Of a DNA stretch of 12,239 bases, positions 1-6,840 are shown piece after piece. This stretch comes from DAIRVC01 sp036803025 (GTDB lineage Bacteria > Chloroflexota > Anaerolineae > Anaerolineales > E44-bin32): the NCBI GenBank assembly GCA_036803025.1, contig DAIRVC010000072.1, forward strand, positions 1-12,239. The letters run 5' to 3'. The notes below the pieces were generated by a model, which ran no database searches, was not told where the DNA came from, and saw only the letters and a list, made by a program, of their open reading frames with translations. Every line of letters begins with the position of its first letter. Positions within the stretch are counted from its first letter, which is position 1. A program made the position numbers and the translations under genes.

Positions 1-1206
1 CAACTTGCCCGGGCGATCCAGGCCTCGCCGACCCTGGCGCTGAATGAAGAAGCTCGCCTCCTGCGCGAGAAGGGCGAGCCGGTGATCCACCTGGGGATCG
101 GGGAGCCGAAGAACAAGACCCCGATCAATGCCATCTTGAGCGCGGCCGCCAAACTGAATGAAGGCGACGTCAAGTACACCCCCGTCGACGGGACACCCTC
201 CCTCAAGCGCGCGATCATCACCTATACCGAGGAGAACTACGACCGCCTGGTCGGACCTGAGAACCTGATCGTTTCTTCGGGCGCCAAGCAGGCCTTGTAC
301 AACCTGCTCTATACCCTCATCAATCCGCAGGATGAGGTCATCATCCTGGCGCCCTATTGGGTCAGTTACCCCGAAATGGTCAAGATGGTCTACGGGATCC
401 CGGTGATCGTCAGGCCGGAGGACGGGACGTTCCACCCGCGCATGGAAGACATCCGCCGGGCGGTCGGCTCGTACACCAAAGCCATCATCGTCAACAGTCC
501 GAACAACCCGTCGGGCCTGGTCTTCTCCGAGCAATTCATCGGCGAGATCGTCGAGTTCTGCGAGACCAAGGGTATCTACCTGATCATGGACGACATCTAC
601 CACAAGCTCGTCTTTGACGGGAAGGTGGCGGTCTCGCCTTTCCGCTTCACCAAGAAGGACCCCGAATCGAGCCGGGTGATCGTCATCAACGGCATCTCGA
701 AGCTGTACGGCATGACCGGCTTTCGCATCGGCTGGGCTGTGGCGCCGCGCAAGCTGGTCGAGATCATGCTCAACATCCAGGCACAGACGACTTCGGGTAC
801 GTCGCTGATCCTGCAGGCCGGCGCCGAAGGGGCGCTGACCGGCGTGCAGAGCGTGATCGAAAGCCTGCGCTTGACGATCGAGAACAACCGCAACGTCGTC
901 ATGGACGAGCTGCGCGGCTTCCGCGGGGTACGCGTGACGAAGCCGGACGGCACCTTCTACTGCCTCCCGGATTTCCGCGCTTACACGCAGAACTCGGTCG
1001 AGCTCTCGAACTTCCTGCTGCGCAAGGCGCTGGTCGTGACCGTCCCCGGATCGGAATTCGGCATGGAGGGCCACATTCGGCTGAGCTACTCGGGCAGCGT
1101 CAAGGACGTGACCGAAGGCATCGAGCGGATCAAGTGGGCGCTCGATCCCGAGTCCCCGAACGAAATCTACATCGGTGACCGCAAGCTGATCAGGGACTGG
1201 TTATGA
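1..1206 (+). CDS. Class I/II PLP-dependent aminotransferase (aspartate aminotransferase-like), 5' end missing
   Basis: The reading frame is open from base 1, so the gene begins just outside the window. The first ATG inside (82) falls after conserved N-terminal sequence (SPTLALNEEARLLREKGEPV), so it is not the start. About 401 codons are visible, nearly the full family length of about 390-400, so only a few residues are missing. Fold-type I signatures are present: the substrate-side NSPNNPSG loop; the DDIY motif (visible codons 197-200) whose Asp and Tyr contact PLP; the Schiff-base lysine in GISKLYGMTGFRIGW (codon 234); and the C-terminal carboxylate-binding Arg in IRLSYSGS (codon 360). The family transfers amino groups between amino and keto acids in the cytosol. 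Aspartate/oxaloacetate is the likely pair given the overlapping pckA, but substrate cannot be proven. The GEPKNKTP motif replaces the more usual GEPDF.TP. The stop codon overlaps the next start (ATGA). Confidence 0.93.
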   Translation, partial: QLARAIQASPTLALNEEARLLREKGEPVIHLGIGEPKNKTPINAILSAAAKLNEGDVKYTPVDGTPSLKRAIITYTEENYDRLVGPENLIVSSGAKQALYNLLYTLINPQDEVIILAPYWVSYPEMVKMVYGIPVIVRPEDGTFHPRMEDIRRAVGSYTKAIIVNSPNNPSGLVFSEQFIGEIVEFCETKGIYLIMDDIYHKLVFDGKVAVSPFRFTKKDPESSRVIVINGISKLYGMTGFRIGWAVAPRKLVEIMLNIQAQTTSGTSLILQAGAEGALTGVQSVIESLRLTIENNRNVVMDELRGFRGVRVTKPDGTFYCLPDFRAYTQNSVELSNFLLRKALVVTVPGSEFGMEGHIRLSYSGSVKDVTEGIERIKWALDPESPNEIYIGDRKLIRDWL

Positions 1207-2855
1207 ACAACATCCTGGATATACGCTCACCGGCTCAGGCCGAGGCCAAGGCGCTCAAGAGCGACTACGGCCTGTCCAGCCACGGCCTGGCCAACCTGCA
1301 TCAGGCCTACTGGAATCTTCCGGCCGAGGCGCTGTACGAGGAGATCATCTTCCGCGGCGAGGCGCGCATCAGTGCCCAGGGGCCGGTGATCGTCGACACG
1401 GGCAAGCACACCGCCCGCTCGGCCAACGACAAGTTCATCGTGCGCGAACCATCCTCGGAATCGCGAGTCTGGTGGGGCGAGTACAACCGGCCATTCAACC
1501 CGGAGCGGTTCAACGAGCTGTTCAACCGCCTGCAAGGCTTCCTGCAGGGCCGCGACCTGTTCGTCCAGGACTGTTTTGTCGGTGCCGACCCCGAGTACCG
1601 CATGCCGATCCGCATCATCACCGAGACGGCCTGGCACAGCCTCTTCGCCCGCAACATGTTCCTGGTGCCGGCGACCCGGGAAGAGTACCGCCGGCATGTC
1701 CCGCAATTCACCCTCCTGTGCGTCCCGTCCTTCAAAGGCATCCAGCAGATCGATGCCACCGGCTCGAACACCTTCATCGTGGCCGATTTCGATCAGCGCC
1801 TGTGCCTGATCGGCAACACCGGCTACGCCGGCGAGATCAAGAAGTCGATCTTCACCGTCATGAACTACCTGCTGCCGCTGCAGGGCGTCATGCCGATGCA
1901 CTGCTCGGCCAACGTCGGCTCCGACGGCGACGTGGCCTTGTTCTTCGGCCTGTCGGGGACGGGCAAGACGACCCTCTCGGCCGATCCGCGCCGCGGTCTG
2001 ATCGGCGACGATGAACACGGCTGGAGCGAGGCGGGCGTCTTCAACTTCGAGGCCGGCTGCTACGCCAAGGTCATCCAGCTCTCGCCCACGGCCGAACCGC
2101 AGATCTACGCCTGCACGCGCCGCTTCGGGACGATCCTGGAGAACGTCGTCTACGATCCGGTGACGCGCAACATCGACCTGGACGACGACAGCATCACCGA
2201 AAACACGCGCGCCTCCTATCCGCTCGAGTTCATCGAGAACGCCGTGCCGGAGAAGCTCGGCGGGCATCCGCGCAACCTGATCCTTCTGACCTGCGACGCC
2301 ACGGGCGTCATGCCGCCCATCGCCCGCCTGACGCCTGACCAGGCCCTCTATCATTTCATCTCGGGCTTCACCTCCAAGGTTGCCGGGACCGAAGTCGGGC
2401 TGGGCGTCGAGCCGGAAATCACCTTCAGCGCCTGCTTCGGGGCGCCGTTCATGGTGCACCACCCGGCCTTCTATGCCGATCTTCTCAAACGCAAAATCCT
2501 GCGCCACGGCGCCAATTGCTGGCTGGTCAACACCGGGTGGGTGGGGGGAGCCTACGGAATCGGCAAACGCATCAGCATCGGCTACACGCGGGCGCTGCTG
2601 AATGCCGCTCTGGCCGGCCAGCTGGCCGACGTGGCCTACTCTCCCGATCCAATCTTCGGCTTCGAGGTCCCGCAAAGCTGCGACGGCGTTCCGCCGGATG
2701 TGCTCGATCCGGCTTCCTCCTGGCCGAGTCGGGAGACGTACATGCAGAAGTACCGCGAGCTGGCCGGGCGCTTCGTCGAGAACTTCCGCAAGTTCGAGTC
2801 GGCCACGCCGGCCGAGATCGCCCGCTGCGGGCCGCGGCTGCACGAGACCAGCTGA
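1203..2855 (+). CDS. pckA: Phosphoenolpyruvate carboxykinase (ATP)
   Basis: The enzyme converts oxaloacetate plus ATP to PEP, CO2 and ADP in the cytosol, the entry step of gluconeogenesis; in some anaerobes it runs in the carboxylating direction. At 550 residues it is close to the family's usual 530-540. ATP-type motifs occur in order: the Arg-bearing TARSANDKF (R72, likely oxaloacetate-binding), GEIKKS (K213, metal ligand), MHCSANVG (H233), the P-loop GLSGTGKTTLSADP (250-261, K255), IGDDEHGW (267-274, D270) and NTRASYP (R336). The GTP-type enzyme has different motifs. The start ATG overlaps the aminotransferase stop by four bases, so translation is probably coupled and the pair is co-transcribed. 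Deviations from the usual family motifs are TARSANDK for TGRSPKDK and NFEAGCYAK for NFEGGCYAK. These look tolerable because all catalytic residues remain. It converges on a minus-strand lipoprotein gene. Confidence 0.97.
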   Translation: MNNILDIRSPAQAEAKALKSDYGLSSHGLANLHQAYWNLPAEALYEEIIFRGEARISAQGPVIVDTGKHTARSANDKFIVREPSSESRVWWGEYNRPFNPERFNELFNRLQGFLQGRDLFVQDCFVGADPEYRMPIRIITETAWHSLFARNMFLVPATREEYRRHVPQFTLLCVPSFKGIQQIDATGSNTFIVADFDQRLCLIGNTGYAGEIKKSIFTVMNYLLPLQGVMPMHCSANVGSDGDVALFFGLSGTGKTTLSADPRRGLIGDDEHGWSEAGVFNFEAGCYAKVIQLSPTAEPQIYACTRRFGTILENVVYDPVTRNIDLDDDSITENTRASYPLEFIENAVPEKLGGHPRNLILLTCDATGVMPPIARLTPDQALYHFISGFTSKVAGTEVGLGVEPEITFSACFGAPFMVHHPAFYADLLKRKILRHGANCWLVNTGWVGGAYGIGKRISIGYTRALLNAALAGQLADVAYSPDPIFGFEVPQSCDGVPPDVLDPASSWPSRETYMQKYRELAGRFVENFRKFESATPAEIARCGPRLHETS

Positions 2856-2883
2856 AGTCAGTCTACGAGCCAAGAAGACTGCC

Positions 2884-2901
2884 GGCGGCCGGTGGGCCGC
2901 C
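2884..2901 (+). terminator. Possible hairpin terminator between convergent genes
   Basis: A 7-bp GC-only stem (GGCGGCC / GGCCGCC) with a GGTG loop lies 28 bases after the pckA stop and 30 bases past the stop of the facing lipoprotein gene. No U-tract follows on either strand, so it may be a weak or Rho-assisted terminator, or chance in GC-rich DNA. Confidence 0.35.
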
Positions 2902-2930
2902 TGCTGCATTGGCAGAGGTCCGGGCCGGGA

Positions 2931-4871
2931 TCACGAGCCTGGAATGAACGGCGGCGCGGTCGGTAATGGCAGGAATGGCCGAGGCGTCGCAGTCGCAACA
3001 TGGAACGCCGGAGTCGCCGGAAGCTGGAACGGGGGATGCGTCGCCGGCAGCAGATGGAAGCGCGAGGTCGGCGTCGGCGTCCGTGTCTGCATCGTCTGGA
3101 ACTCCGGCAGCGTGGCCGCTCGAATCAGCTCGAGCCACCCCAGGTAGAACGGCGTGCTCCGCCGCTCAAAGTGAAACCCATGCCAATCCCATCCGAAGTC
3201 GACGCCCCCGCGCGCCTCGCCAACACCCAGGCTGACCGGAAACGCTGCCCGGCTGTCACCGGTCCAAGGACGCGTCCATACGCCGACATCCAGGCTGGCT
3301 GCATTTCCGCTTTCGGCCGCGTCGATCGTGACGCAATACTCTCCGGCGGGCAGCCCCTCGAAGAGGTAGTCGCCCGCTGCCACAACCGCACTGGAGTCTC
3401 CCTCAAAGGTGCAGGCGTCGTGAAATAGGCGGACCGTGACAGAGGCAATGCCGGGCTCGTTCGGGTCGGCCGTCCCATCCGAGTCGGTATCCGACCAGAC
3501 CCTGCCGCCGATCGAGCCGAGACTGGCGGCTTCTCCTGCGAACTGCCATCCGAAGTTGTTACCCTGCAGAATCTGGCCGTCGCCGACGATGACCGTGCAA
3601 GGCTCCATCCCGGAGTAGTAGCAGGGCGGAGCGGTGATGATCCCCTCACCCAGGATATCGGCGTTCCCGCCGGCCACCGGGTCTAGCCAGACGCAATACG
3701 CGCCCGCTGGTACGTAGGCGACGTATGTCCCGTCACTGGAGGTAGGCATTGTCGAGTGGGCAGTCCCGCTTGGAGGACAGGCGCTGGCCGCATACGAGAC
3801 GACGACCCCCTGGATGCCGGCTTCGCCTGGGCCGAGCTCGCCGTCTGCAATGATCCAGTTCCCCTCGCCATGGGTGCATCCTTCCGGGATCGGCGTGTCC
3901 GCGCCCCAGGGGCCGCTCTCCGGGCAGACATCGGACCAGACTCGCCCGACGACTGCGCCTGGCTGTCCGGGCGTAACGTTGCGGGCATAGAAGCTGCGCG
4001 GCTCGGAGTAGGGTCCGAGGCCGCCGTTGCTGACGGCAGCCACCCGCCAATGGTAGTACTCGTCGCCGCGCAGGTCCTGGTCGACATACCACGCGCTGAC
4101 AGGGGAGCCCGTACGGTGGCTGATGTTGATGGTGCGGAAGAACGCGTCCGTGGTGACCTCGACCTGGAACTCCTCCGGCTGGCAGCCGCCCGTGACCGTC
4201 CACTCCAGCGTGGGGCGATGGCCCTCCAACGACTCGATCGCGTCGACCGTTTCCCCTTCCCCCGGGCTGCTCAGCACGGGCGCTGTCATGCTGTTGGCCC
4301 CGCATTCATCGCCGATGAAGAAGCGAACCGTGGGAGACCATGGCCCGCCCAGCTCCACATCGCCGTCGAGGGCGTAGGCTCGGATACGCCAGAACAGAGT
4401 CGATCCCGGCTCAAGCAGGGTGTAGTGCGTCCACGACCGAAGGTCGGGACCGGGGTAGGCACTGGCGAAGACTTGACTGCAATCGCCGTCGCCGCAGATG
4501 TGAATGGCAAAGTGAGTTGGTTGACAATCCTGCGGGTAGTCCCACTGGAAGAACGTGTCCACGCCCGAGCCGACCATGTCCTGCGAAGGGTGGATGGGGA
4601 TTGGGGCGACAAGATCGTCCGGGAGACAGGCGATACCCGGCAGGCCCGGCAGAATCTCGAGGGTTGGCGGGGGAGTGGCGATATCCCACATGGACGTGTC
4701 GGCAGCCTGGAAGACGGGTTCGGTCGCCGCGGCCTCGAAGACCGGCAGGGTGGCGACCTCAGCCATGTCGACCGTGTGGACGACCGGCGGCTCGACCGGT
4801 TGGCCGCCACAGCCGCCGATCATGAGCGCCGCTGCGGCCACAACCAGCGCCACCGACTGTTGCCGTTTCAT
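2931..4871 (-). CDS. Surface lipoprotein with fibronectin-III-like and SdrD-B-like domains
   Basis: This is a predicted exported lipoprotein of 646 residues. A short basic start (MKRQQ), a hydrophobic stretch (7-18) and the lipobox MIGGC, with the acylated Cys at 21, form a type II signal peptide. A Pro-rich linker (22-90) leads to two fibronectin-III-like beta modules (about 90-187 and 197-297). Both have the W..D/E..Y.WRV/A-type core, such as STLFWRIRAYALDG and YYHWRVAAVS. Two SdrD-B/Cna-B-like modules follow (about 305-443 and 453-562), each opening with G.VWSD and ending in an NNFGW or VDFGW strand. The second carries the acidic DTDSDGTADPNEPGI loop typical of the fold. A Pro/Thr/Phe-rich tail (585-646) ends the protein. 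The role is unknown; such modules mediate adhesion or scaffold display. No catalytic motif was found. About 14 Cys residues in the exported part suggest disulfides. The gene appears monocistronic, with a strong ribosome-binding site. Confidence 0.88.
   Translation of the reverse strand: MKRQQSVALVVAAAALMIGGCGGQPVEPPVVHTVDMAEVATLPVFEAAATEPVFQAADTSMWDIATPPPTLEILPGLPGIACLPDDLVAPIPIHPSQDMVGSGVDTFFQWDYPQDCQPTHFAIHICGDGDCSQVFASAYPGPDLRSWTHYTLLEPGSTLFWRIRAYALDGDVELGGPWSPTVRFFIGDECGANSMTAPVLSSPGEGETVDAIESLEGHRPTLEWTVTGGCQPEEFQVEVTTDAFFRTINISHRTGSPVSAWYVDQDLRGDEYYHWRVAAVSNGGLGPYSEPRSFYARNVTPGQPGAVVGRVWSDVCPESGPWGADTPIPEGCTHGEGNWIIADGELGPGEAGIQGVVVSYAASACPPSGTAHSTMPTSSDGTYVAYVPAGAYCVWLDPVAGGNADILGEGIITAPPCYYSGMEPCTVIVGDGQILQGNNFGWQFAGEAASLGSIGGRVWSDTDSDGTADPNEPGIASVTVRLFHDACTFEGDSSAVVAAGDYLFEGLPAGEYCVTIDAAESGNAASLDVGVWTRPWTGDSRAAFPVSLGVGEARGGVDFGWDWHGFHFERRSTPFYLGWLELIRAATLPEFQTMQTRTPTPTSRFHLLPATHPPFQLPATPAFHVATATPRPFLPLPTAPPFIPGS
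2934..3059 (-). repeat. Degenerate Pro/Thr/Phe repeat coding for the lipoprotein tail
   Basis: Residues 605-646 read as short units each opening with Phe: FHLLPATHPP, FQLPATPA, FHVATATPRP, FLPLPTAPP, then FIPGS. The period is 8-10 residues. A related motif (ATLPVFE, ATEPVFQ) lies just after the lipobox, and ATLPEFQ precedes the tail. The tail is probably disordered; Pro/Thr-rich segments like this often act as glycosylated or wall-spanning stalks. That function is inferred. Confidence 0.6.
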
Positions 4872-4876
4872 CGCCG

Positions 4877-4882
4877 CCTCCT
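4877..4882 (-). promoter_or_regulatory. Ribosome-binding site of the lipoprotein gene
   Basis: A perfect AGGAGG on the minus strand lies five bases before the ATG at 4871. It fixes the start and agrees with the signal peptide beginning there. Confidence 0.85.
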
Positions 4883-5073
4883 GTTGGCGCCCTGGCGCCG
4901 TTCGCAGGGAACCGGAAACCCCCGAGGGGACGCGGGAGGAGACGCCTGTCGCGACCCCGACGAACGATCGGATGCTTCTCGACGGGAGAATGCAGCGGGC
5001 TGGGTTGAGGGTGGGGGGATACGGTTCCGATGCACGTCAATCCGTTCTGCACACTGATCGGCCCGTCTTGTGA

Positions 5074-5082
5074 ATCCTAGCA
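5074..5082 (-). promoter_or_regulatory. Candidate extended -10 element for the lipoprotein gene
   Basis: On the minus strand the sequence reads TGCTAGGAT, a TGn-extended -10 with the same TAGGAT hexamer as the regulator promoter at 6798-6803. No good -35 lies 16-18 bases upstream. It would give a leader of nearly 200 bases, so this call is tentative. Confidence 0.3.
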
Positions 5083-5181
5083 CAAATCCAGACCGCACGT
5101 ACCCGTCAAGCGGGGCGGAGCCGCTTGCCTGGCTATCGCGGGCTGGGTGAGCATTGGGCAGCGGCCCGGCGCACGGCCGTC

Positions 5182-5202
5182 TTCGGCCCCAACAGGGCCG
5201 AA
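5182..5202 (-). terminator. Hairpin downstream of the CDF pump gene
   Basis: A perfect 8-bp stem (TTCGGCCC / GGGCCGAA) with a five-base loop starts about 50 bases past the pump's stop codon. No U-run follows on the minus strand. It is a plausible terminator or 3'-end-stabilising hairpin for that transcript. Confidence 0.45.
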
Positions 5203-5254
5203 TCTTGGAACGGTGACATCCACTAGCGACGAACTGGCAAGTGAGGGGGTCGAG

Positions 5255-6685
5255 TCAGGGGGCTTCGGCGCCGAGCGGTTCCACGTGGATGACGACGCGA
5301 CCCACTTCGGGCAGGCGGGCGCGCAGCTCTCGCTCCATGCGCACCGATTGCTCGTGGGCATCCAGGATGCTGTTCTCGCCGCGCAGCATGCAGTGGAACG
5401 AGACCGATAACTCGCCGGCCACGCGGCGGACCTCGAGCTCGTGGAAATCGCAATCGAGTCCGGTCTGCAGGCGTATCGATTCAAGTGCCTGGCGCACCAG
5501 CGCCTCGTCGGCCGGGGCGGCATGGCGCAGCGCCGATCCGTCGCCGGCGGGCTCGATGTGGGTGACGATGTCGTCGATCTCGGGCAGGTTCTGCCGGACG
5601 GCCCGCTCGAACTCGGTCGCCTGCGCGTGGGCGGCTTCGAGGCTCAGGTCTTCCCGCACCTCAAGGTGGAGGGCGAGCGAGCGGCGGCCGCGCACATCCT
5701 GCAGGCGGATTGCGTGCGCGCCCATGCCCTGGCGGGCGGCCATCAGCCGCAGGGTGTCGACAATGCTGTCCAGGGTGTGCCCGGACGGCTCGAGATGCAC
5801 GACGATGTCCGCGCCCGGAATCAAGCTTTGAACGCGCGCCTCGGCCTGGCTGGCGATGTCGTGGGCGCTCTCGACGGAGGTGTTCGGACTGACGAGCAGG
5901 GTCAGGTCGGCGAACGTTTCCGGACCGCTCTGGCGGATGCGCGCTTGTCGCACGTCGACCACGCCGGGGATGTGGACCGCGCGCTCGATCTCTTCCCGCA
6001 GCCCTGCCGGTGCGGCGTCCAGCAGTGCGGAGATCGTGCGCCCGCCCAGCTGCAGGCTGACGTAGGTGACGATGCCGGCCACGCCCAGCGCCGCCACGGC
6101 GTCGGCCTTGACAAGCCAGGGCAGGTCGACGATATCCGCCAGGCGCACCAGGCCCAGACCGACGATGACGACCGAGGACGACCAGACGTCGGTCGAGAAA
6201 TGCAGTGCGTCGGCCTCCAGGGCCTGGCTGTTGTACTTGCGCGCCACGCGCGCCAGGGCACGCGAGCGGGTGACGTCGATCACGATCGAGACGCCCATGA
6301 CCAGGAAGCCCCACAGGCTGGCCTTGATCTCGACCGTCTCGAAGAAAAGCCGCTGGATGGCCTCGTAGATGATCCAGACACAGGTGGCCAGCAGCAGAAG
6401 CGTCTCGAACAGCGCAGAAATGTTCTCGATCTTGCCGTGGCCGTAGGTGTGCTTCAGATCAGGAGGTTTGTCGGAAACGCGCACGGCGAACCAGGTCATG
6501 GCCGCGGCGGCCAGATCCAGGCCGGAGTGGGCGGCCTCCGAAAGGATGCCCAGGCTGCCGGAGATCAGACCGACCACCAGCTTCATCGTCGTAAGGCCGA
6601 TGGCCGCCACGACCGAACTCATGGCCACCAGCCGTTTCTCGCGGCTGCCCTCATGCGCCAGGCCGCCAGCAGGGATGGCAGTCAT
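5255..6685 (-). CDS. Cation diffusion facilitator (CDF) metal efflux pump with three tandem C-terminal domains
   Basis: This inner-membrane divalent-cation/proton antiporter probably exports Zn2+ or a similar metal. It has an N-terminal membrane domain with about six helices (roughly 20-222). The transport site is HSGLD in helix 2 (H53, D57) and HFSTD in helix 5 (H162, D166), the two-His/two-Asp set typical of zinc-type CDFs. The CDF signature YGHGKIEN lies at 81-88. At 476 residues it far exceeds the usual 300 or so, because the cytosolic ZT-dimer domain occurs three times (about 226-300, 301-380 and 391-472), each ending in a H-x-E-P strand. A GAGGTG ribosome-binding site (6688-6693) precedes the ATG by two bases, a tight spacing. 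It is divergent from a Fur-family regulator and an ECF metal importer operon, so it likely belongs to the same metal regulon. Substrate (Zn, Co, Ni, Fe) cannot be decided from sequence alone. Confidence 0.95.
   Translation of the reverse strand: MTAIPAGGLAHEGSREKRLVAMSSVVAAIGLTTMKLVVGLISGSLGILSEAAHSGLDLAAAAMTWFAVRVSDKPPDLKHTYGHGKIENISALFETLLLLATCVWIIYEAIQRLFFETVEIKASLWGFLVMGVSIVIDVTRSRALARVARKYNSQALEADALHFSTDVWSSSVVIVGLGLVRLADIVDLPWLVKADAVAALGVAGIVTYVSLQLGGRTISALLDAAPAGLREEIERAVHIPGVVDVRQARIRQSGPETFADLTLLVSPNTSVESAHDIASQAEARVQSLIPGADIVVHLEPSGHTLDSIVDTLRLMAARQGMGAHAIRLQDVRGRRSLALHLEVREDLSLEAAHAQATEFERAVRQNLPEIDDIVTHIEPAGDGSALRHAAPADEALVRQALESIRLQTGLDCDFHELEVRRVAGELSVSFHCMLRGENSILDAHEQSVRMERELRARLPEVGRVVIHVEPLGAEAP
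5270..6010 (-). repeat. Three tandem ZT-dimer domain repeats inside the CDF gene
   Basis: Pump residues 226-300, 301-380 and 391-472 each form one beta-alpha-beta-beta-alpha-beta cytosolic domain, with matching ends DIVVHLEP, DIVTHIEP and RVVIHVEP. Compared with E. coli YiiP as I recall it, repeats 2 and 3 keep all four His positions of the cytosolic zinc sites (H324, H340, H353, H376; H415, H431, H444, H467). Repeat 1 keeps only two (H275, H297). The copies are strongly diverged, so the duplication is old. Confidence 0.8.
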
Positions 6686-6694
6686 TACACCTCG

Positions 6695-6712
6695 TGCGCC
6701 CGCACGGGCGCA
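6695..6712. promoter_or_regulatory. Perfect 18-base palindrome in front of the CDF pump gene, candidate operator
   Basis: TGCGCCCG-CA-CGGGCGCA is a perfect 8+2+8 dyad. It lies just downstream of the pump's -10 element and directly against its ribosome-binding site. This is a position where a bound repressor would block transcription, or where an RNA hairpin would mask translation. It does not resemble the AT-rich classical Fur box. Confidence 0.5.
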
Positions 6713-6720
6713 ATCGGGCC

Positions 6721-6726
6721 ATTGTA
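6721..6726 (-). promoter_or_regulatory. -10 element of the CDF pump promoter
   Basis: TACAAT on the minus strand matches the sigma-70 -10 consensus at five of six positions and stands out in GC-rich DNA. The best -35 at 17-18 bases is poor (GCACTC/TGCACT), suggesting that an activator or a different spacing is used. The start of transcription would fall near 6714. Confidence 0.5.
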
Positions 6727-6774
6727 CCGCAGTCTCCGCCGGCGAGTGCAGGGCAGGGCTGAGCGGCGCGAGTA

Positions 6775-6803
6775 TTGACCGCCGCCGGCGAGCAGGGTAG
6801 GAT
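6775..6803 (+). promoter_or_regulatory. Sigma-70-type promoter of the regulator-importer operon
   Basis: A -35 TTGACC (6775-6780), an exact 17-base spacer and a -10 TAGGAT (6798-6803) put transcription start near 6810, giving a leader of about 30 bases. Because the -35 occupies 6775, an in-frame TTG there cannot be the translation start. Confidence 0.7.
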
Positions 6804-6828
6804 TCTGGATGCGAATCACTGCAACTGC

Positions 6829-6833
6829 GAGGG
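6829..6833 (+). promoter_or_regulatory. Ribosome-binding site selecting the regulator start at 6841
   Basis: GAGGG lies seven bases before ATG 6841 but nearly touches the in-frame ATG 6835. The spacing favours 6841. Confidence 0.65.
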
Positions 6834-6840
6834 AATGCAT

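Larger units (their letters stand above)
4872..5254. other. Gene-free stretch of about 380 bases upstream of the lipoprotein gene
   Basis: No convincing coding sequence was found here. On the minus strand the stretch must hold the 3' untranslated region of the CDF pump gene and the promoter and leader of the lipoprotein gene. Two dyads are visible: the stem at 5182-5202, and a 7-bp stem CAAGCGG/CCGCTTG at 5107-5127 with a seven-base loop. A weak extended -10 lies at 5074-5082. I recognise no riboswitch class or small RNA. Confidence 0.6.

Noticed and set aside
1227..2909. 560-codon open frame on the minus strand opposite pckA
   Set aside because: It is fully antisense to a gene with intact family motifs. 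The translation is Ala/Arg/Gly-rich with no recognisable domain. Long antisense frames are expected in GC-rich coding DNA.
3756..5057. 433-codon open frame on the plus strand opposite the lipoprotein gene
   Set aside because: The opposite strand shows a signal peptide, lipobox, a perfect ribosome-binding site and beta-module repeats. The plus-strand product is compositionally biased and runs past the real gene's start.
5441..6778. 445-codon open frame on the plus strand opposite the CDF pump
   Set aside because: It is the antisense shadow of a gene with clear CDF motifs and has no recognisable fold or ribosome-binding site.
6775..6840. N-terminal extension of the Fur-family regulator from TTG 6775
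   Set aside because: The TTG is part of a good -35 box whose -10 follows at 17 bases, so it lies upstream of the transcript. Family homology begins after 6841.
6686..6840. Classical Fur/Zur box in the divergent region
   Set aside because: No AT-rich inverted repeat resembling those consensus sites is present. The only clear dyad is GC-only and is reported separately.
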